From NCBI GenBank assembly GCA_019775845.1, contig JADQAV010000010.1, positions 96,871-160,870 of the forward strand: a DNA stretch of 64,000 nucleotides, read 5' to 3'. The notes under the pieces are model-generated. The model had not been told where the DNA came from and ran no database searches. It worked only from the letters and a program-made list of their open reading frames with translations. This document shows, piece by piece, positions 37,904 through 49,603 of the stretch. The position numbers were made by a program, and so were the translations under genes. The DNA is from Myrmaecium sp. VS I D KN 1 (taxonomy: Eukaryota > Ascomycota > Dothideomycetes > Valsariales > Valsariaceae). Within the stretch, counting starts at the first letter, position 1, and each line of letters starts with the position of its first letter.

Positions 37904-39030
37904 ATGCCCGGCCTACGACACAGCCCGGGCGTCCATCGACGCCCAGTGCGCATCGATAACATGAGTATCACGGAACGAGAAGAGTTCATCAAGCCCTTCC
38001 TTCCACCCGTCGAGAGCACCGGGCAAAGCACAGTGCCCCCGCAGCGGAAGCCGGTCGCTGCCGCCGGAGCCTCGCGCCGTCACAAGCCGATCCGCACTTT
38101 CCTGAAGAACCAGCTCTACTTCCTCGTCTTCACCCTCGTCCACGCCTTCTTCTCGGTCTATATCCGCTTCCGCGTCGCCTACCACGCCGTCATCAACCGC
38201 ATCTACTCAATCCTCTACTACCACCACCGCGCTCCCGAGTACATCCAGAAGGACCTCAAGGGCCTCAGCAAGCTCCCCAAACACCTGAGCGTGAGCCTCG
38301 AGCTCGCAGAGGACGACCCCAACGGCGTCGGCGGCCTCGAAGGCCTCGTCAACGACGTCAGCGAAATAGCCGCCTGGTGCGCCTGCGCCGGCATCCCCGT
38401 TCTCAGCGTCTACGAGAGCACCGGTACGTAACCCAACCCCTCTCCTGCGTCCGCAGCGCGCGGATAAGAATCGAGGAGAAAAAAAGAACTAACAAGTCTC
38501 CCCCAATCAAACCAGGCATCCTCAAGAACTACATCCCCCAAACCCACCGCTCGATCACCCGCACCCTAGGCACCTACTTCCCGCCCTCCCACCCCAACAA
38601 GCCCACCGTCAGCCTCCGCGCCCCCCACCTGCCCTCCTACTCGCCCCCCTCAACCCCACCCCCCTCCTCCAGCAGCGCGCCCCCACCCTCCCGCCCGCAC
38701 CTCACCATCCTCCTCCTCTCCGCCGACGACGGGCGCAACACGCTCGTCGACCTGACCAAAACCCTCGCCGAGATGGCGCAGCGGGGCAAGCTGTCCCCCG
38801 ACGACATCCGGGCCGACCTGATCGACGCCGAGATCGCCGAGAGCGTCATGGCCGAGCCGGACCTGCTCGTCTGCTTCGGCCCCCGCGTCCAGCTCCGCGG
38901 CTACCCCCCCTGGCAGATCCGCCTCACCGAGATCTTCTGCGTGCCCGATCACCAAGGCGGCGTCAACTATCAGGTCTTCGTCCGCGCCCTGCATCGGTAT
39001 GCGAAGGCGGTGATGCGGTTTGGGAGGTGA
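37904..39030 (+). CDS. NUS1: Nus1, cis-prenyltransferase accessory subunit
   Basis: Two exons: 37904-38423 and 38516-39030; 344 residues. An in-frame ATG at 37961 (MSITEREEF) is a possible later start. A membrane segment LYFLVFTLVHAFFSVYI lies about residues 68-85, matching the ER-anchored N-terminus of Nus1/NgBR. The C-terminal cis-prenyltransferase-like fold shows EPDLLVCFGPRVQLRGYPPW and RLTEIFCV, diagnostic of Nus1, and the chain ends MRFGR, where complex-forming subunits carry the RxG-type end. Nus1 pairs with the Rer2/Srt1 type subunit to make dehydrodolichyl diphosphate for protein glycosylation; the catalytic partner is not in this window. A Pro/Ser-rich insert (SPPSTPPPSSSS) lies in the middle. 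Confidence 0.93.
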
Positions 39031-41370
39031 GGGGAGCTGAGGTGAGGCGGGACTGGTTGGGTGTCTTGGGGGATGGTGGGGCTGGATGATGGTTGAGAAG
39101 GCAGCTTTATCGGTATGAGACGAGAGAGCACGGGGGGATCGGGGTCAGGGAAAGACCCCGAGACGGAATGGTTATTATGGGTTGGGTGGGATACGGCTCG
39201 GGTTCGGCTGGACAGGTTTTGATATCTATCTCTCTTCCTTTTTTTATTTTCTTGTTCTTTTCTCGAGATATTTATTCCTTTCATACCAGATATCTAACGC
39301 TTTCTTTCTTCCTTCCTTTCCATATCCTTCTTCAATCTTTGTGAAGGTATGCAATAGGTAAGGCAGGCAGGAGCTGCCACTGAACGAGTCGTTTATGTAT
39401 GTATCGGCATGATGATGGATCGAGTATGCATACATCTACTGTATCTACCAGGTACCTACCTACCTACTCCGTACCTTACCTACACCGACCTGCCTACTTA
39501 CCTGGATTGTTCGCGCTGTAAACCGTTCGGTCCAAAGTACCTACCTGAATCCTCCTCCTATTCCACATAACCCATCAAAATAGACGCATGTACATCCGTG
39601 CATCCTTCTCCCAGAAAAGAAGCGGGCGGGTATGCAGGGTGCTCGAAAGGGTAGAGCAAGTACGAGATTAGTAGGTACTTACATAAGTACTGTAGGAACT
39701 TACGTCCTTTCTCAAAGTGACCACCCTCCGATCGATACCTACCTCGCTGCACTCCAGCCTAGCCTGAGCCGGAGCCCAACCGCAAGAATCCCTTCGCCCA
39801 AGGACTTAGGAAAGGAGTTAACAGCGGATTTCAGAAGTGTTCGAGCTCCTTCTTCCCTTTTCCACCAGGCTGTTCGGGGTTTTCTCGTTTTCGAGGATGA
39901 GGGGAAGGGGTTTATGCAGGGGAGAAGAGATGTTGCTGCCGGGGTCATCCTGAACGGTTGTGGTTCCGGATTGGGAAGATGCATGAATATTGAAATCAGA
40001 GAAGACGACGTCATTGGAGAGAGGAGAGATCCATACGGGTGATCGTGCTTGATCGGGGCGTGTGAAGTGAATGAGTGGTTAAACAAGGCTTTTTTCCCCT
40101 TCTCCTTCCGTTTTAGCTTTGCGGCGGAGAGAGGGAAAGAAGGATAGAGTGAGTGAGTGAGTGAGTGAGTGAGTGAGTGAGTGAGTGAGTGAGTGTGGGG
40201 AGTGGGTGTGGGGGAGGTGATTGACATTTCCAGCCATGATTCCGCGGCAGACGCTGCTGCTGCTGTGCTCGTCTCAATTTTCAGTCAACGAGGAGGTAGC
40301 AACGACAAAGACGAAAAGTCGGAGGAAGCGCTGCCCGACTCCTCAGGATCTGTCGCCGTGGTCAGCCCGTGACGGAGGCCGCATTCCGGCCGCATTCCAT
40401 GGTGCCTGCCGGTGTATGGTTGCATGGCTGCATGGCTGCATGGTTGGATGCCTGAACGTTGCAGGCAGGGGGCGGGATGGAGGAGCGCCACGGCTTACAC
40501 AACGATGAAGAATCGGTCGTGGACGTAACGGCCTACCCGAAGCGAATGATCTGCCGAGGTCTGACTGAAAGGCTTCGATCGTGATGCTACCTAAGAACTT
40601 TCTTGTGACGGTGGATGTTCTGCTTTGCCTTAGTAAGGTTGTAGCTGATCAGAGAACCTGTGGCTAGCTAATATGCCAACCTTGAGGGGAAACGGTACGG
40701 CTGGAGAAGGGCGAATAGGAATAGAAGACGATCATACGCTCATGAACAGGTGGACTGAGCGTCCTGTCTCCGTCTGGCCCAATGACGCTATCACTACGGT
40801 AGCTATAAAGATAGAATCAGTTGAGTTTGAGATACACATATCCGTTTAAAGCGATGCAGACTACTCTCCAGGTTGGATGGGGGAACAATTCGGCTGTGCG
40901 GGATATGGTCCCGTTGAAAGCTGACTGGGGTGCGCCATCTAAAACGTTGTGACAGGAGGCGTGGGATCAGGAGTGCGCAACTGTTTCAGACACTCCTCTG
41001 GTGCTCGGTAGTTGCTAACCAGACACTGGCGGAGCCCGCTAGGGAAGATCAGTTGGCTTTGGGAGCTCTTAGCACCGGCAGTAACCTTCCAGAAGTATTC
41101 TCGTACTTCCCCAAAAGAGCAGCTCGGCAACTGTCACGAAAGAGCCCAAGGCTTAAGGCGGGGAGATATTTAACCAGAAGAAGAGGGGTTATGTCCTTAG
41201 CGAACATGGCGGTTGCTCATCTATACTCGAACGTTAGATAATGCGTTGCTTCAGGGTGAAGGGATTCGTAGACATTGGTTTCGAGACTGGATGTTTCGTT
41301 TCATAGAAGGGATCTCTGTATATTACACACAATATACAAAGAGAAGCCTTGACCAAAGGTGTCTCCAGCC
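39031..41370. other. Gene-poor region with simple repeats
   Basis: TACCTACCTACC-type motifs cluster at 39445-39500 and 39655-39750. A GAGT tetramer array lies at 40147-40194. The remainder shows no reading frame I can support. Confidence 0.5.
40147..40194. repeat. GAGT tetranucleotide microsatellite, 12 copies
   Basis: Twelve perfect tandem GAGT units (48 bases). Confidence 0.95.
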
Positions 41371-41589
41371 TCAGTAAGGTGTCTCGTTGACGACATTGAC
41401 AGTGTTGACAGTATTGGGCTCAGTTACCACGGTCTCCATGCTTGGCTCGTCCCGATGGTAAGGGAACTGGGCCTTGTTAAGACGTCGGACGAGGTCTCTT
41501 CCGTTGCTCGTCGTGCTAAGGAGCTGCGGGGCGTCGGGGCAGATGTCCTTGTTCGCAGATGGCGTGGGAAAATCGGGGGGAAGGCGGGA
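41371..41589 (-). CDS. Orphan coding-like 3' exon of an unidentified gene
   Basis: On the minus strand this stretch is open for 72 codons to a TGA at 41373-41371. Its codon use is strongly coding-like, with frequent C- or G-ending codons. The peptide includes NKDICPDAPQLLSTTSNGRD, then LVRRLNKAQFPYHRDEPSME, and ends NTVNVVNETPY. An in-frame stop lies immediately upstream, so if real it must be spliced to earlier exons. I could not identify these; one candidate is the short frame 42208-41978 (MARCAGGGV..., with QRPQFLRNTPAIGAND), but no join could be proved. It may be a true last exon, a decayed gene or chance. Confidence 0.35.
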   Translation of the reverse strand, partial: SRLPPDFPTPSANKDICPDAPQLLSTTSNGRDLVRRLNKAQFPYHRDEPSMETVVTEPNTVNTVNVVNETPY

Positions 41590-44138
41590 TCAGGAGCTTC
41601 AGAAGGCTGACGAAGCAGTGAAAGCTCGTCAGGAACCATGCAGCATGCAAGGCCGGAAGAACCAAGCTCCACGGCTTTGACGGACGGACCGTGGGAGGAA
41701 GCCAAGGGGGGCTGGCTTCCGAACGCTCATTTGCACACTGGTGCCGCAGTTCTCGTCAGGGGTGTGCTGCCGAGCAGGAGACGACACAGGGAGCGAGCTG
41801 CCGGGCTGTGAACGATGAAGCGGAGGCGGGTGGAGGGCGAAGTTGAAGGAGACGTTCTTCTTTCGCTCCGTCTCTGCTGATACATATATCCGTACAACCT
41901 AGGTATACATGGTACACGCGTAAGAGTGAGTCGTGCACAGTCGAGGCAAGCAAGTCGTCGACCAATACAGAGGACCGTCAACGGAGAGCCGCGATGAGGC
42001 CGACGATTGGACTGTTTGACGCCGCGAAGAGCCCACAGTTGATGAGGGAGGAGAGCTGAAAGGCAGCACACGCACCGTCGTTGGCGCCGATGGCCGGGGT
42101 GTTTCGAAGGAACTGGGGACGTTGCTCGAAGGGGAATGGTGTTGAGGTCGCGACGACGCTACCGCGCTGCGCTACAGCACTGACACCTCCGCCGGCACAC
42201 CGGGCCATTTTCGTCCCCCGTCGTCCGCCATCCCGTCGTTCCTATCGGCCCCATCGCCGCCCATCGCCTAGCCTCCAATCGACAGCCCCTCGAGCGTCCC
42301 TTGGTTCGTCGGGGCCATCAACGGGCATCACCCCCTCCTCTCTTCTCCTCTCTTCTCCTCCCTCCTCCCAGTCACGCACCCAGATTTGCACCGAGCTGCC
42401 CCCGACCCCACGTAGCCATGTTCCTTTCCTCGCTGATCGGCACTCGAAAAAGGCAATGTCTACAAATTGCGTCGAAGATCCATGTGGACCGAGTGGAGGC
42501 GTTCAAGGCCTCGACGACTGCAGTCGATGGCGCTGCTGGTGAAACAGCTTTGTCGTGCTGCTAACATTGCCCCGTCCCAAGGCATGCAACCCGTCCTCGC
42601 TCTATCAACATCACCAGATGAGCGGAACGGACGTTGGCAAGAGTGGCTTCTCGGCCACACTGCCTGGCAAGACCAGAGCCAGTGGGTGGGTGTTCTGGAA
42701 GAACCTGTGCCGCGCTGAATGCCGGCTGAAAGGCATCGACTCTTGTTGTACGTACCGACGAACCATGGCCGCGAGCCGCCTTCATGATGCAATTGGCGGC
42801 CACTTTGCACGACCTTCGGGACGAAAAAGCAAGCAGCATGTCGATGGTAGGAACACTGACTGAACGTCCCGCGAAAATCGAACGCCCAGGGCAGTGCTGT
42901 GGTACACCTCTGGCCCTTCGCTGTGATGGACATGTCGCCTCTCGCCGGCGTCCCGCGTCCCGCATGGCCGTGATTATCGTCGCGGTGGACCCAGCCAAAT
43001 CGGCTATTTACCGCGTCGTCGTTGCCCTTCTCCTCCAGGGGCCTTCGGCTCATGGAGCTTTGCCTTGCAGCGTCCTAGCAAGAGCTCTTATGTCTCCATA
43101 TTGGATCTCCACCAGCTATCTCTGTCGACCCCGAAATAGATGGCTTTCGGAGCAGAGCAGCCGTCCTTGACGACGTGAAATAGGAACCGCTACATGTCCC
43201 GTCCAATTCTTTTAATGAGTCGCCATGCGCGGTCTTTTGCAGCACCTTTGCCTTCAACGCAGATGTTCTGCCTGAAGGGTGAACTGGACCTGATTCGCTG
43301 CTCCTGTCGACCCCAAAGCACGCTAAATCCTGTCAGCTCGCTCGGGTACCTGGCACTTTTCGTCGTTCGGGCCTATCCCGCCCCGCCCTGACACCCCTGG
43401 TTCAGGGCAAGGCAGGGTTCTTCCCTAGTGCCTCGTGCCTGGCCGCTGCGGTGCTCACACCAGGCTACTCATCTCCCTGGTCGCGAGCATTCGACCCATT
43501 CGCCTCCTCCTCCATTAGCCTGTCCAACCGGCTTTCTAGTAACTACTAAAACAACTGGTTGCTTAGGACCTTTGGCGCTATGGATTGTGAAATCCCAAGC
43601 CGTTGGGAACCCCCCTTGCCCAAACGGGTCATAGCTGATGGTGTGCCTGAATAGTCCGAGTCCTGTGCATCGTTTCATCGGCCTTCGCGCCTCTACTTTT
43701 ACATGTACGCATCCCGCCCTTGTCTCTCTCTGGGATCTTTTTGCGCTTCTACTTTTCGACTTCAGCGACGCACCGCGGGGTGGATGTGCCCGATTTGGTT
43801 ATAAACATTGTCTATCTTTCGGTACAGCCTTATACTCGTGAACCAGCCCGGGTCCTCTATTCACACGACGTTCCCATTCCCATCCTTGGATCAAACAGTT
43901 CTCGTTTCCGCTGGAACCTTCAGACGGATATAGGTCGGGATAGTGCAGAAGAAGACAAGGCTACGCGACGACTCAGCCTCGCAACATAATCTCAAGTCAC
44001 AGAGCGGGGGAACGCGCCTGCCTTGGGTATATCACTACCCGTCGGTGATCACTGCGGGAAGAGCAAGACAGTGTCCATGTTACCAGGCTTATAATCCAGA
44101 CTTGCTGAGGACGAGTCTACGTACGGAATCAAGTTTCA
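41590..44138. other. Gene-poor region upstream of the seven-TM gene
   Basis: No complete gene is supportable. Several overlapping frames of 60-200 codons occur on both strands without recognisable sequence. The stretch may hold earlier exons of the minus-strand gene ending at 41371 and the promoter of the gene at 44139. Confidence 0.4.
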
Positions 44139-46012
44139 ATGGCGAATGATTCGACAATAGCGCAATTGAGGGGCAATTGTCATGCCCCTTTCCTCGACGA
44201 ATCGAAATTCTCTCAAGATGGGTGTATGTGCGGCTTCATCGGGGCAGGTCGATTGAGTGGTATGCTGACTTTTGGCAGTTATCGCAGGCAGGATCTGTTC
44301 ACAGTCGGGTAACACTTATTGCTGCTTGCCGTGTCCGACAACAGACTGGCTGTACGATGATGGCAAGTACCCCGGACCCAATTGCTCGAAGAGCATCATT
44401 AACGGACTCTCAACAGAGTTTACTGTCGGGTACCGCGCCGCTGAGTCGGTCAATGTAGCGAGCTTCGTCCTCTGCCTGATATTGATTATCAGTTTTATCT
44501 TCTTGCCGGTGGACAAGACAAGGAGGCATTATCTCAGTTACTGCTTGCTCATAGCTGTGATATCTCTTCATGTAAGTCATGCGAGCTACCTACTCGATTC
44601 TGTGACTGATCCCGTGATCAGCTTGGATTCGTTATTCCGCTGGGTGCTCAGCCGGAGCAGTGCTATGACGAAATCACGCCCAACGATATGTACTCAAGCC
44701 TCACGTGCGCTTTCTCTGGGGCGTTCATTATCGCCGGCGGTCTGGGTATCATTGTCTGGAGTGAGTATCTGACTCCGCATGAGCCGGAATGCGGCTAAGG
44801 TTATATGCAGTCTTCATCAGAGCGCTCTCGATGCATCTTCAGATCTGCTGGGATCTGATACCGGGGAAGCGTTTCTTTTACTGGGCACAGGGCCTCGGTT
44901 GGGGCATCATCGCTGTGCTATTCACCATCACGATAACGATCACCGGCGTCTCATTCCGTTTTGGCGATGCCTGTCACGTCAACTCCGCTCATTCCTTGGG
45001 CGACTTCTGGGGTCCTCTACTCGCAATCGCGGGGCTGGCGACTCTGGTCCAGCTTGCCACGTAAGGATTGAGCTCGCCTTCAAGCATTCACAGACAGCTA
45101 CTAACAAGCTCCAACGTCAGGTTTGCGTATTGCATCAATGTCTATTTGAAGAACATGTTCAGTGATGAGAAGACGGAGACGACGAGCAGTGGCGGCTTAC
45201 CATCATATGCCGGCTCGAGCTTACGAAACGCATCCGCGCGCGCTGTCTATCGCCGCGTACGAAAAGTAGTGTGGTTGCAATGGCGTGGCATCACCATTGT
45301 TGTCTTCATCCTGGTCGACGTCATCTTTTTCTCAGTCGTGTTTGTCTACATGAACCAAGCCGAACAAGCGATCATCAATGATCCCACCTCGGTGGAAGAT
45401 TGGATTCTATGCTTGATGGACAACCCAGACAACAAGGAAAAATGCATGTCGATAGGTCAAGCCGCAATTGTCAACAAGTCGACTGTGTTGGCAATCCTGA
45501 TTATGCTCTCGGTATGTCCGCCCTCTGTGCTCGCGAGAGGACCCAACTGATGGCAAACCTAGTTGGCTGGCTTCCAATGCTTCATTCTACTATTCCGATG
45601 GTCCATGGTCACCGGATGGATCCAATTCTTCAAGGACAAGATTGTCGGCCAGCGCGAGTTCGTTTCTCTCGACGCCAAACGCTTCTCCTCCGACGGCCGC
45701 GCCTACGAGCTGCTAAAGCTCCAAAGCGCTTCTGGCATGGTCAAGGAGCCCGCTTCCGCGTACTCGAGCCCAGTCACCCGCGACATGACTTTCGACCGGT
45801 CCGGCACGCCGGATTACTTTTCCAAGGAGACGCAGCGGGCGTACCGCACACCTTCAAACAGCTTCTCGACCCCTCGCGCACCGTCGCAGGTCACAATGCG
45901 CATGGATGCGATGCATGTGGACTGGGACCCACGCAGCACGCATGCCCGAGGCGGACTGGGTCTGCACCCCCCAATCCCGGAGGATTACGACCAGAGAGAG
46001 AACAGAATCTGA
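44139..46012 (+). CDS. Seven-transmembrane receptor-like protein with Cys-rich N-terminus
   Basis: Six exons: 44139-44223, 44279-44571, 44622-44760, 44811-45060, 45121-45511 and 45563-46012; 535 residues. The start MANDSTIAQL is joined by a strong GTATGT donor to FIAGRICSQSGNTYCCLPCP. The first 80 residues hold a Cys cluster (CC, CPTTDW, GPNCS), as an extracellular domain would. Seven hydrophobic segments follow: VASFVLCLILIISFIFLPV, YCLLIAVISLHLGFVIPLG, CAFSGAFIIAGGLGIIVWIF, GWGIIAVLFTITITITGVSF, FWGPLLAIAGLATLVQLAT, ITIVVFILVDVIFFSVVFVY and TVLAILIMLSLAGFQCFILL. The C-terminal 130 residues are cytosolic, Ser/Pro-rich. The topology is that of a fungal G-protein-coupled receptor; ligand and class are not identifiable, and no signal peptide is seen. 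Confidence 0.82.
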
Positions 46013-47609
46013 AGCGGTCGACGGGAGGGGCTCATGACAAGCGAGCACGCAAAACAACATATTCTTACATCCAAAAGATACCCAGGGAAGACGTTTATTC
46101 CCCTTCTTCTATTCATTTCCACGGCGATTTTCCTTGCGGCTCTCTTGCTTCCTGGTCACAGCGAGCTAAGCGCTTCTTCTTTCGTTCTTTTCCATCGTCC
46201 TTCTGCCGCGTTTCGTTTCTCATGTTCTTCACCATTTTTGCTTTACGAATCGTTACGTCTTGCATTTCCTTAAATTTCTGTACTCTGCATTTCTTTACTG
46301 TTGCTGAACGCATTATGTTCCCTTTTTCACCCTTCGTCGATGGGAGGACAGGTGGGGAATATGTGAAAGAGATGGAAAATCTGGCAGGTGTTTCTATGGG
46401 TACAGGCGTCAACCTTACTTGCTTTACCTTGGTGCATCGGTTGACCGATGTGCTGGCATGAAGAGCTTGACGCCGTGTCTTTTTCTTTTTCTCTTCCTTG
46501 TGTAGACACTTCCTTCTTTCTTCTTCTCCTTCTCTTTTACTGTCCACCTATACATATTTATCTTTCAGGGAGGTGCGGACGGGGTTTGGGGGCAGGGATC
46601 GGTTTAGGGTTGGGGGAACATCGGGAAGGTGACTTTGTATGTTATGGTTGATGTAGCATCACCAGAAGTAGGCGCACTTCGGACGCTGGTGCAAAAACAA
46701 CGCAGTCGATATCGAAAAGGATCATGTATGTTCGATTATAACATGTTCTTGTGGATGCGAGATGGAAACGTGCGTGTATTCTTTCCGCATCCTCTCGAGC
46801 AAGCTGTTTAGACATGCGTCTTCGAAACCCTCCCAAGCCTTATTTATAGTAGAAACAAACGCTGTATCGTCGCGGGTCTGATCCGAACTCATCTATATAA
46901 CTCCCTCGAGGGTTATCCTTATGCTTATATCTCGCCTAAAACCTAACCACAGCTCATCGAAATGTATTTCTTAACCTCTTATGGCTCTCCTTAGAGCGAG
47001 ATTTCGCTCGCGCCTAGCCTTATTCGCTGAACCCCTTTAGGGTATTTTTAGTTTAACGAGTGCCTAGGGGACGGTGAGCTATGGTTCGAGTAAGGAGATA
47101 TATAGTTAGTAGGTTTTTAATACTATATCTACCTGGCAGGAGCTGCGCGGATAAGTATATAGGAGGGATAAAGGTTTTTTATTTAAGGAGGATTAGAGAT
47201 ATACAGGCTTCGGGCAGCGCGTAATACTAGATATCAAGATTATATATACCTTCTATTTATAGAGCTAAGATCCTCAGCCTTTCTGGAATACTAAGCCTTA
47301 ACGCTCTTCGATAAGATGAGTGAATGATTAAAGGTTAGAGAATCTTCTTAAGATTAATAGAAAGCTTAATATTATCTGCAAGATTTCTTTCCTTATTCAG
47401 ACTATTATTCTCTCTCGGGTTTGCCTGGGAGATTCCCTGATTCTTACCTTCACAGTGATTAATTAACACTTATAACGTCGTACTACAACACCCGAGCCGT
47501 TACCCGAAACAGTTGCCCGTTGGGCTTCATAACCCAATATCTTTAATGCCACATCCTACATCATCCCCCATCCTCTTCCGTTACATCTCGCCAGTGGGGA
47601 TTGCCTGCG
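46013..47609. other. 3' flank and AT-rich intergenic DNA
   Basis: After the receptor gene the DNA is T-rich (46080-46560). From about 46820 it turns AT- and TpA-rich (see the separate entry). No gene is supportable. Confidence 0.5.
46830..47470. repeat. AT-rich, TpA-rich segment resembling a RIP-altered repeat relict
   Basis: Composition changes sharply here: TATATA, TTATAG, CTAAG and TTAAG words are frequent and CpA words scarce, unlike the flanks. This is the signature expected of repeat-induced point mutation, which turns CpA to TpA in duplicated DNA of Pezizomycotina. No frame, terminal repeat or family can be recognised. The left and right limits are by eye. Confidence 0.4.
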
Positions 47610-49496
47610 ATGTCCCTCTACAGACGCGCAGGCCGACGAAGCCTTCGCTCAATCCAACATCCGAGACGTAGCACTATATTCCCAACAAGGCACACAACCA
47701 CCTCAACCCCCCCAGCGAAAGACGCCCAAACAACCGAGCCTGATCTAACCCACAGCGACGACCTCTGCACCTACACCCGCGGCCGCTTCCTCCACAACGA
47801 AGCCCACGAGCTCGCCCAACGGCGCATCACCCTCAACATCTCCGCGCTCGCTCGTCACGCCGCAGACACCATCGGCGCAGAATCATGCGTGCGCATGGTG
47901 AAATACCCCGACGGCATGCACAGCAAGAGCCTGCTCCTCACCATGAACACGGGCGCGCAGGTCGTGGCCAAGATCCCCAACCCGAACGCCGGCCCGCCCC
48001 ACTGGACCACCGCGAGCGAGGTCGCGACGATGGATTTTGTGAGTTTTTGACCCACGACGAGGCTGGGGAATTCCTTTTTTTTTTCTTTTTTTTTTCTTTT
48101 CTTTTCTTTTCTTTCTGACTTTGTTCCATGGAGGTAGGCGCGGACGGTCCTCGACACCCCGGTGCCGGCGGTGCTGGACTGGAGTGCCGACGCGCGTGCG
48201 AACGCCGTGGGCGCGGAGTACATCGTCATGGAGAAGGCGGCCGGGATCGAGCTTGAGCGCGTGTGGCCCCGCATGACGATCCGGGAGCGGTTTGCGGTGG
48301 TGAGGGCGGTGGCCGGGTTTCAGAAGGCGTGGAGCTCGGTGGCGTTTCGGGGGTTTGGGAGTTTGTATTATGCGAAGGATTTGGCGGGCTCGTTGCCGGG
48401 CGAGGAGGTTTTGTGTGTGGATGCGGAAGGGAAGGAGGTGAGGAGTGATAGATTCGCGGTTGGTCCTTCGACGGGACGGGAATGGTTTGATGATGGGAGG
48501 GGGACTGTCGAGTTTGACAGAGGACCATGTGAGCTTTTACTTTCCTTGACATGCCTTCTTTTCTTATGCTGATCTTTACAAGGGCGCTCTCTAGAAGCAT
48601 ATCACGCCGCCATCGGGCTTCGAGAGCAAGCCTGCGTAACGCATCTCCCCCAGCTACCAAAATCTCCAGTCACACTCTGTGGCCCGGGAACCTACATACC
48701 GACGCGAGCGAGGAAACTACAAGCCCTGGACAGCTACATGAAACTGTTCCAGGTCCTCCTCCCCACCGACCCCGCCATCACATCCGGGCATCTCTGGCAC
48801 GGCGACTTGCACGTCGCGAACATCTTCGTCGACGCCGCCGAGCCGACCAAAGTAACCAGCCTGATCGACTGGCAGGCCGCCGAGATCGCCCCCCTCTACG
48901 TCCAAGCCCGGCAACCGCATTTCATGGACTACGACGGTCCGCCCGTTCACGGTCTGGAGCGGCCGCAACTCCCCGAAGATCTGGATCGGCTGGAGCCGAC
49001 CGAGAGGAAGCATGCCGAGACGTTGTATCTCCAGCAATCCCTGTGCGTACTGTACAACACCTTAACCCACCGGCAGAACCCCCGACTCTGGGCCGCCTTG
49101 GAATTCCAGCACACGCCGCGTTACGACCTTCTCCTCCTCGCCAGGAATCTGCTGATCGACGGAGAAGCGACGTACCTGTCCCTCGTCGCGGAGCTAGAGA
49201 AAACCTGGCACGATCTTCCAGGCGCCACGGGAGTGCCGTATCCCCTCCACTTCGCGAAGGAGGAGCGGGACGCGTTGGCAGCGGAGGTCGAAGGCACGGT
49301 CCGCGGGATGGGAGCGATGCGTGGGATTCGAGAGAGCTTGGGCGAGCTGTTCCCCGAGAAGGGGGTTGTGCGGCCGGAGGTGTATGAGGAGGCGAGGGAT
49401 GCGTTGGCGCAGATCAAGGAACAGGTGATTGAGGAGTTCGCCCGGACGGACGAGGAGAGGGAGGTGTGGCGGGAGATGTGGCCGTTTGACGGCTGA
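47610..49496 (+). CDS. Aim9-like mitochondrial APH-family kinase-like protein
   Basis: Three exons: 47610-48038, 48138-48528 and 48583-49496; 577 residues. The N-terminus is basic and rich in Arg/Ser/Thr without acids (MSLYRRAGRRSLRSIQHPRR), a probable mitochondrial presequence. The body is a phosphotransferase (APH/ChoK-like) fold: VVAKIPNPNAG carries the ATP-site lysine, EYIVMEKAAGIELERVWP the hinge, HLWHGDLHVANIFVD (His346, Asp348) the catalytic loop and LIDWQAAEIAPLY (Asp about 370) the metal-binding DFG equivalent. Key kinase residues are thus kept. This matches yeast Aim9 (altered inheritance of mitochondria); substrate unknown. Intron 1 holds a long CT/T tract at 48068-48115. It ends 107 bases from the WSS1 stop, tail to tail. 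Confidence 0.87.
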
Positions 49497-49603
49497 AGTG
49501 GCTGCAGCAAGATCGGTAGCTCTGCTAGGACGAGTGCTCTGCTAGTTACCCCCGATTCCTGTGTCAGGGATGAAGCGCTTGAAGCTTTCCCATAGCAGAA
49601 ATT

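Noticed and set aside
39431-39560. The TACCTACC cluster as a transposon end
   Set aside because: No inverted partner or target duplication was found; it is better described as a dispersed simple motif.
41978-42208. A 76-codon frame with a good start context (MARCAGGGV)
   Set aside because: It might be an early exon of the orphan gene ending at 41371, but no splice path to it could be shown, so it is not listed as a gene.
42460-43053. A 197-codon frame on the minus strand
   Set aside because: Residue composition is random-like, rich in Arg, Cys, His and Trp, and nothing is recognisable.
47080-47100. GGTTCGAGT as a tRNA B-box
   Set aside because: The match is partial and no matching A-box or cloverleaf is visible nearby.
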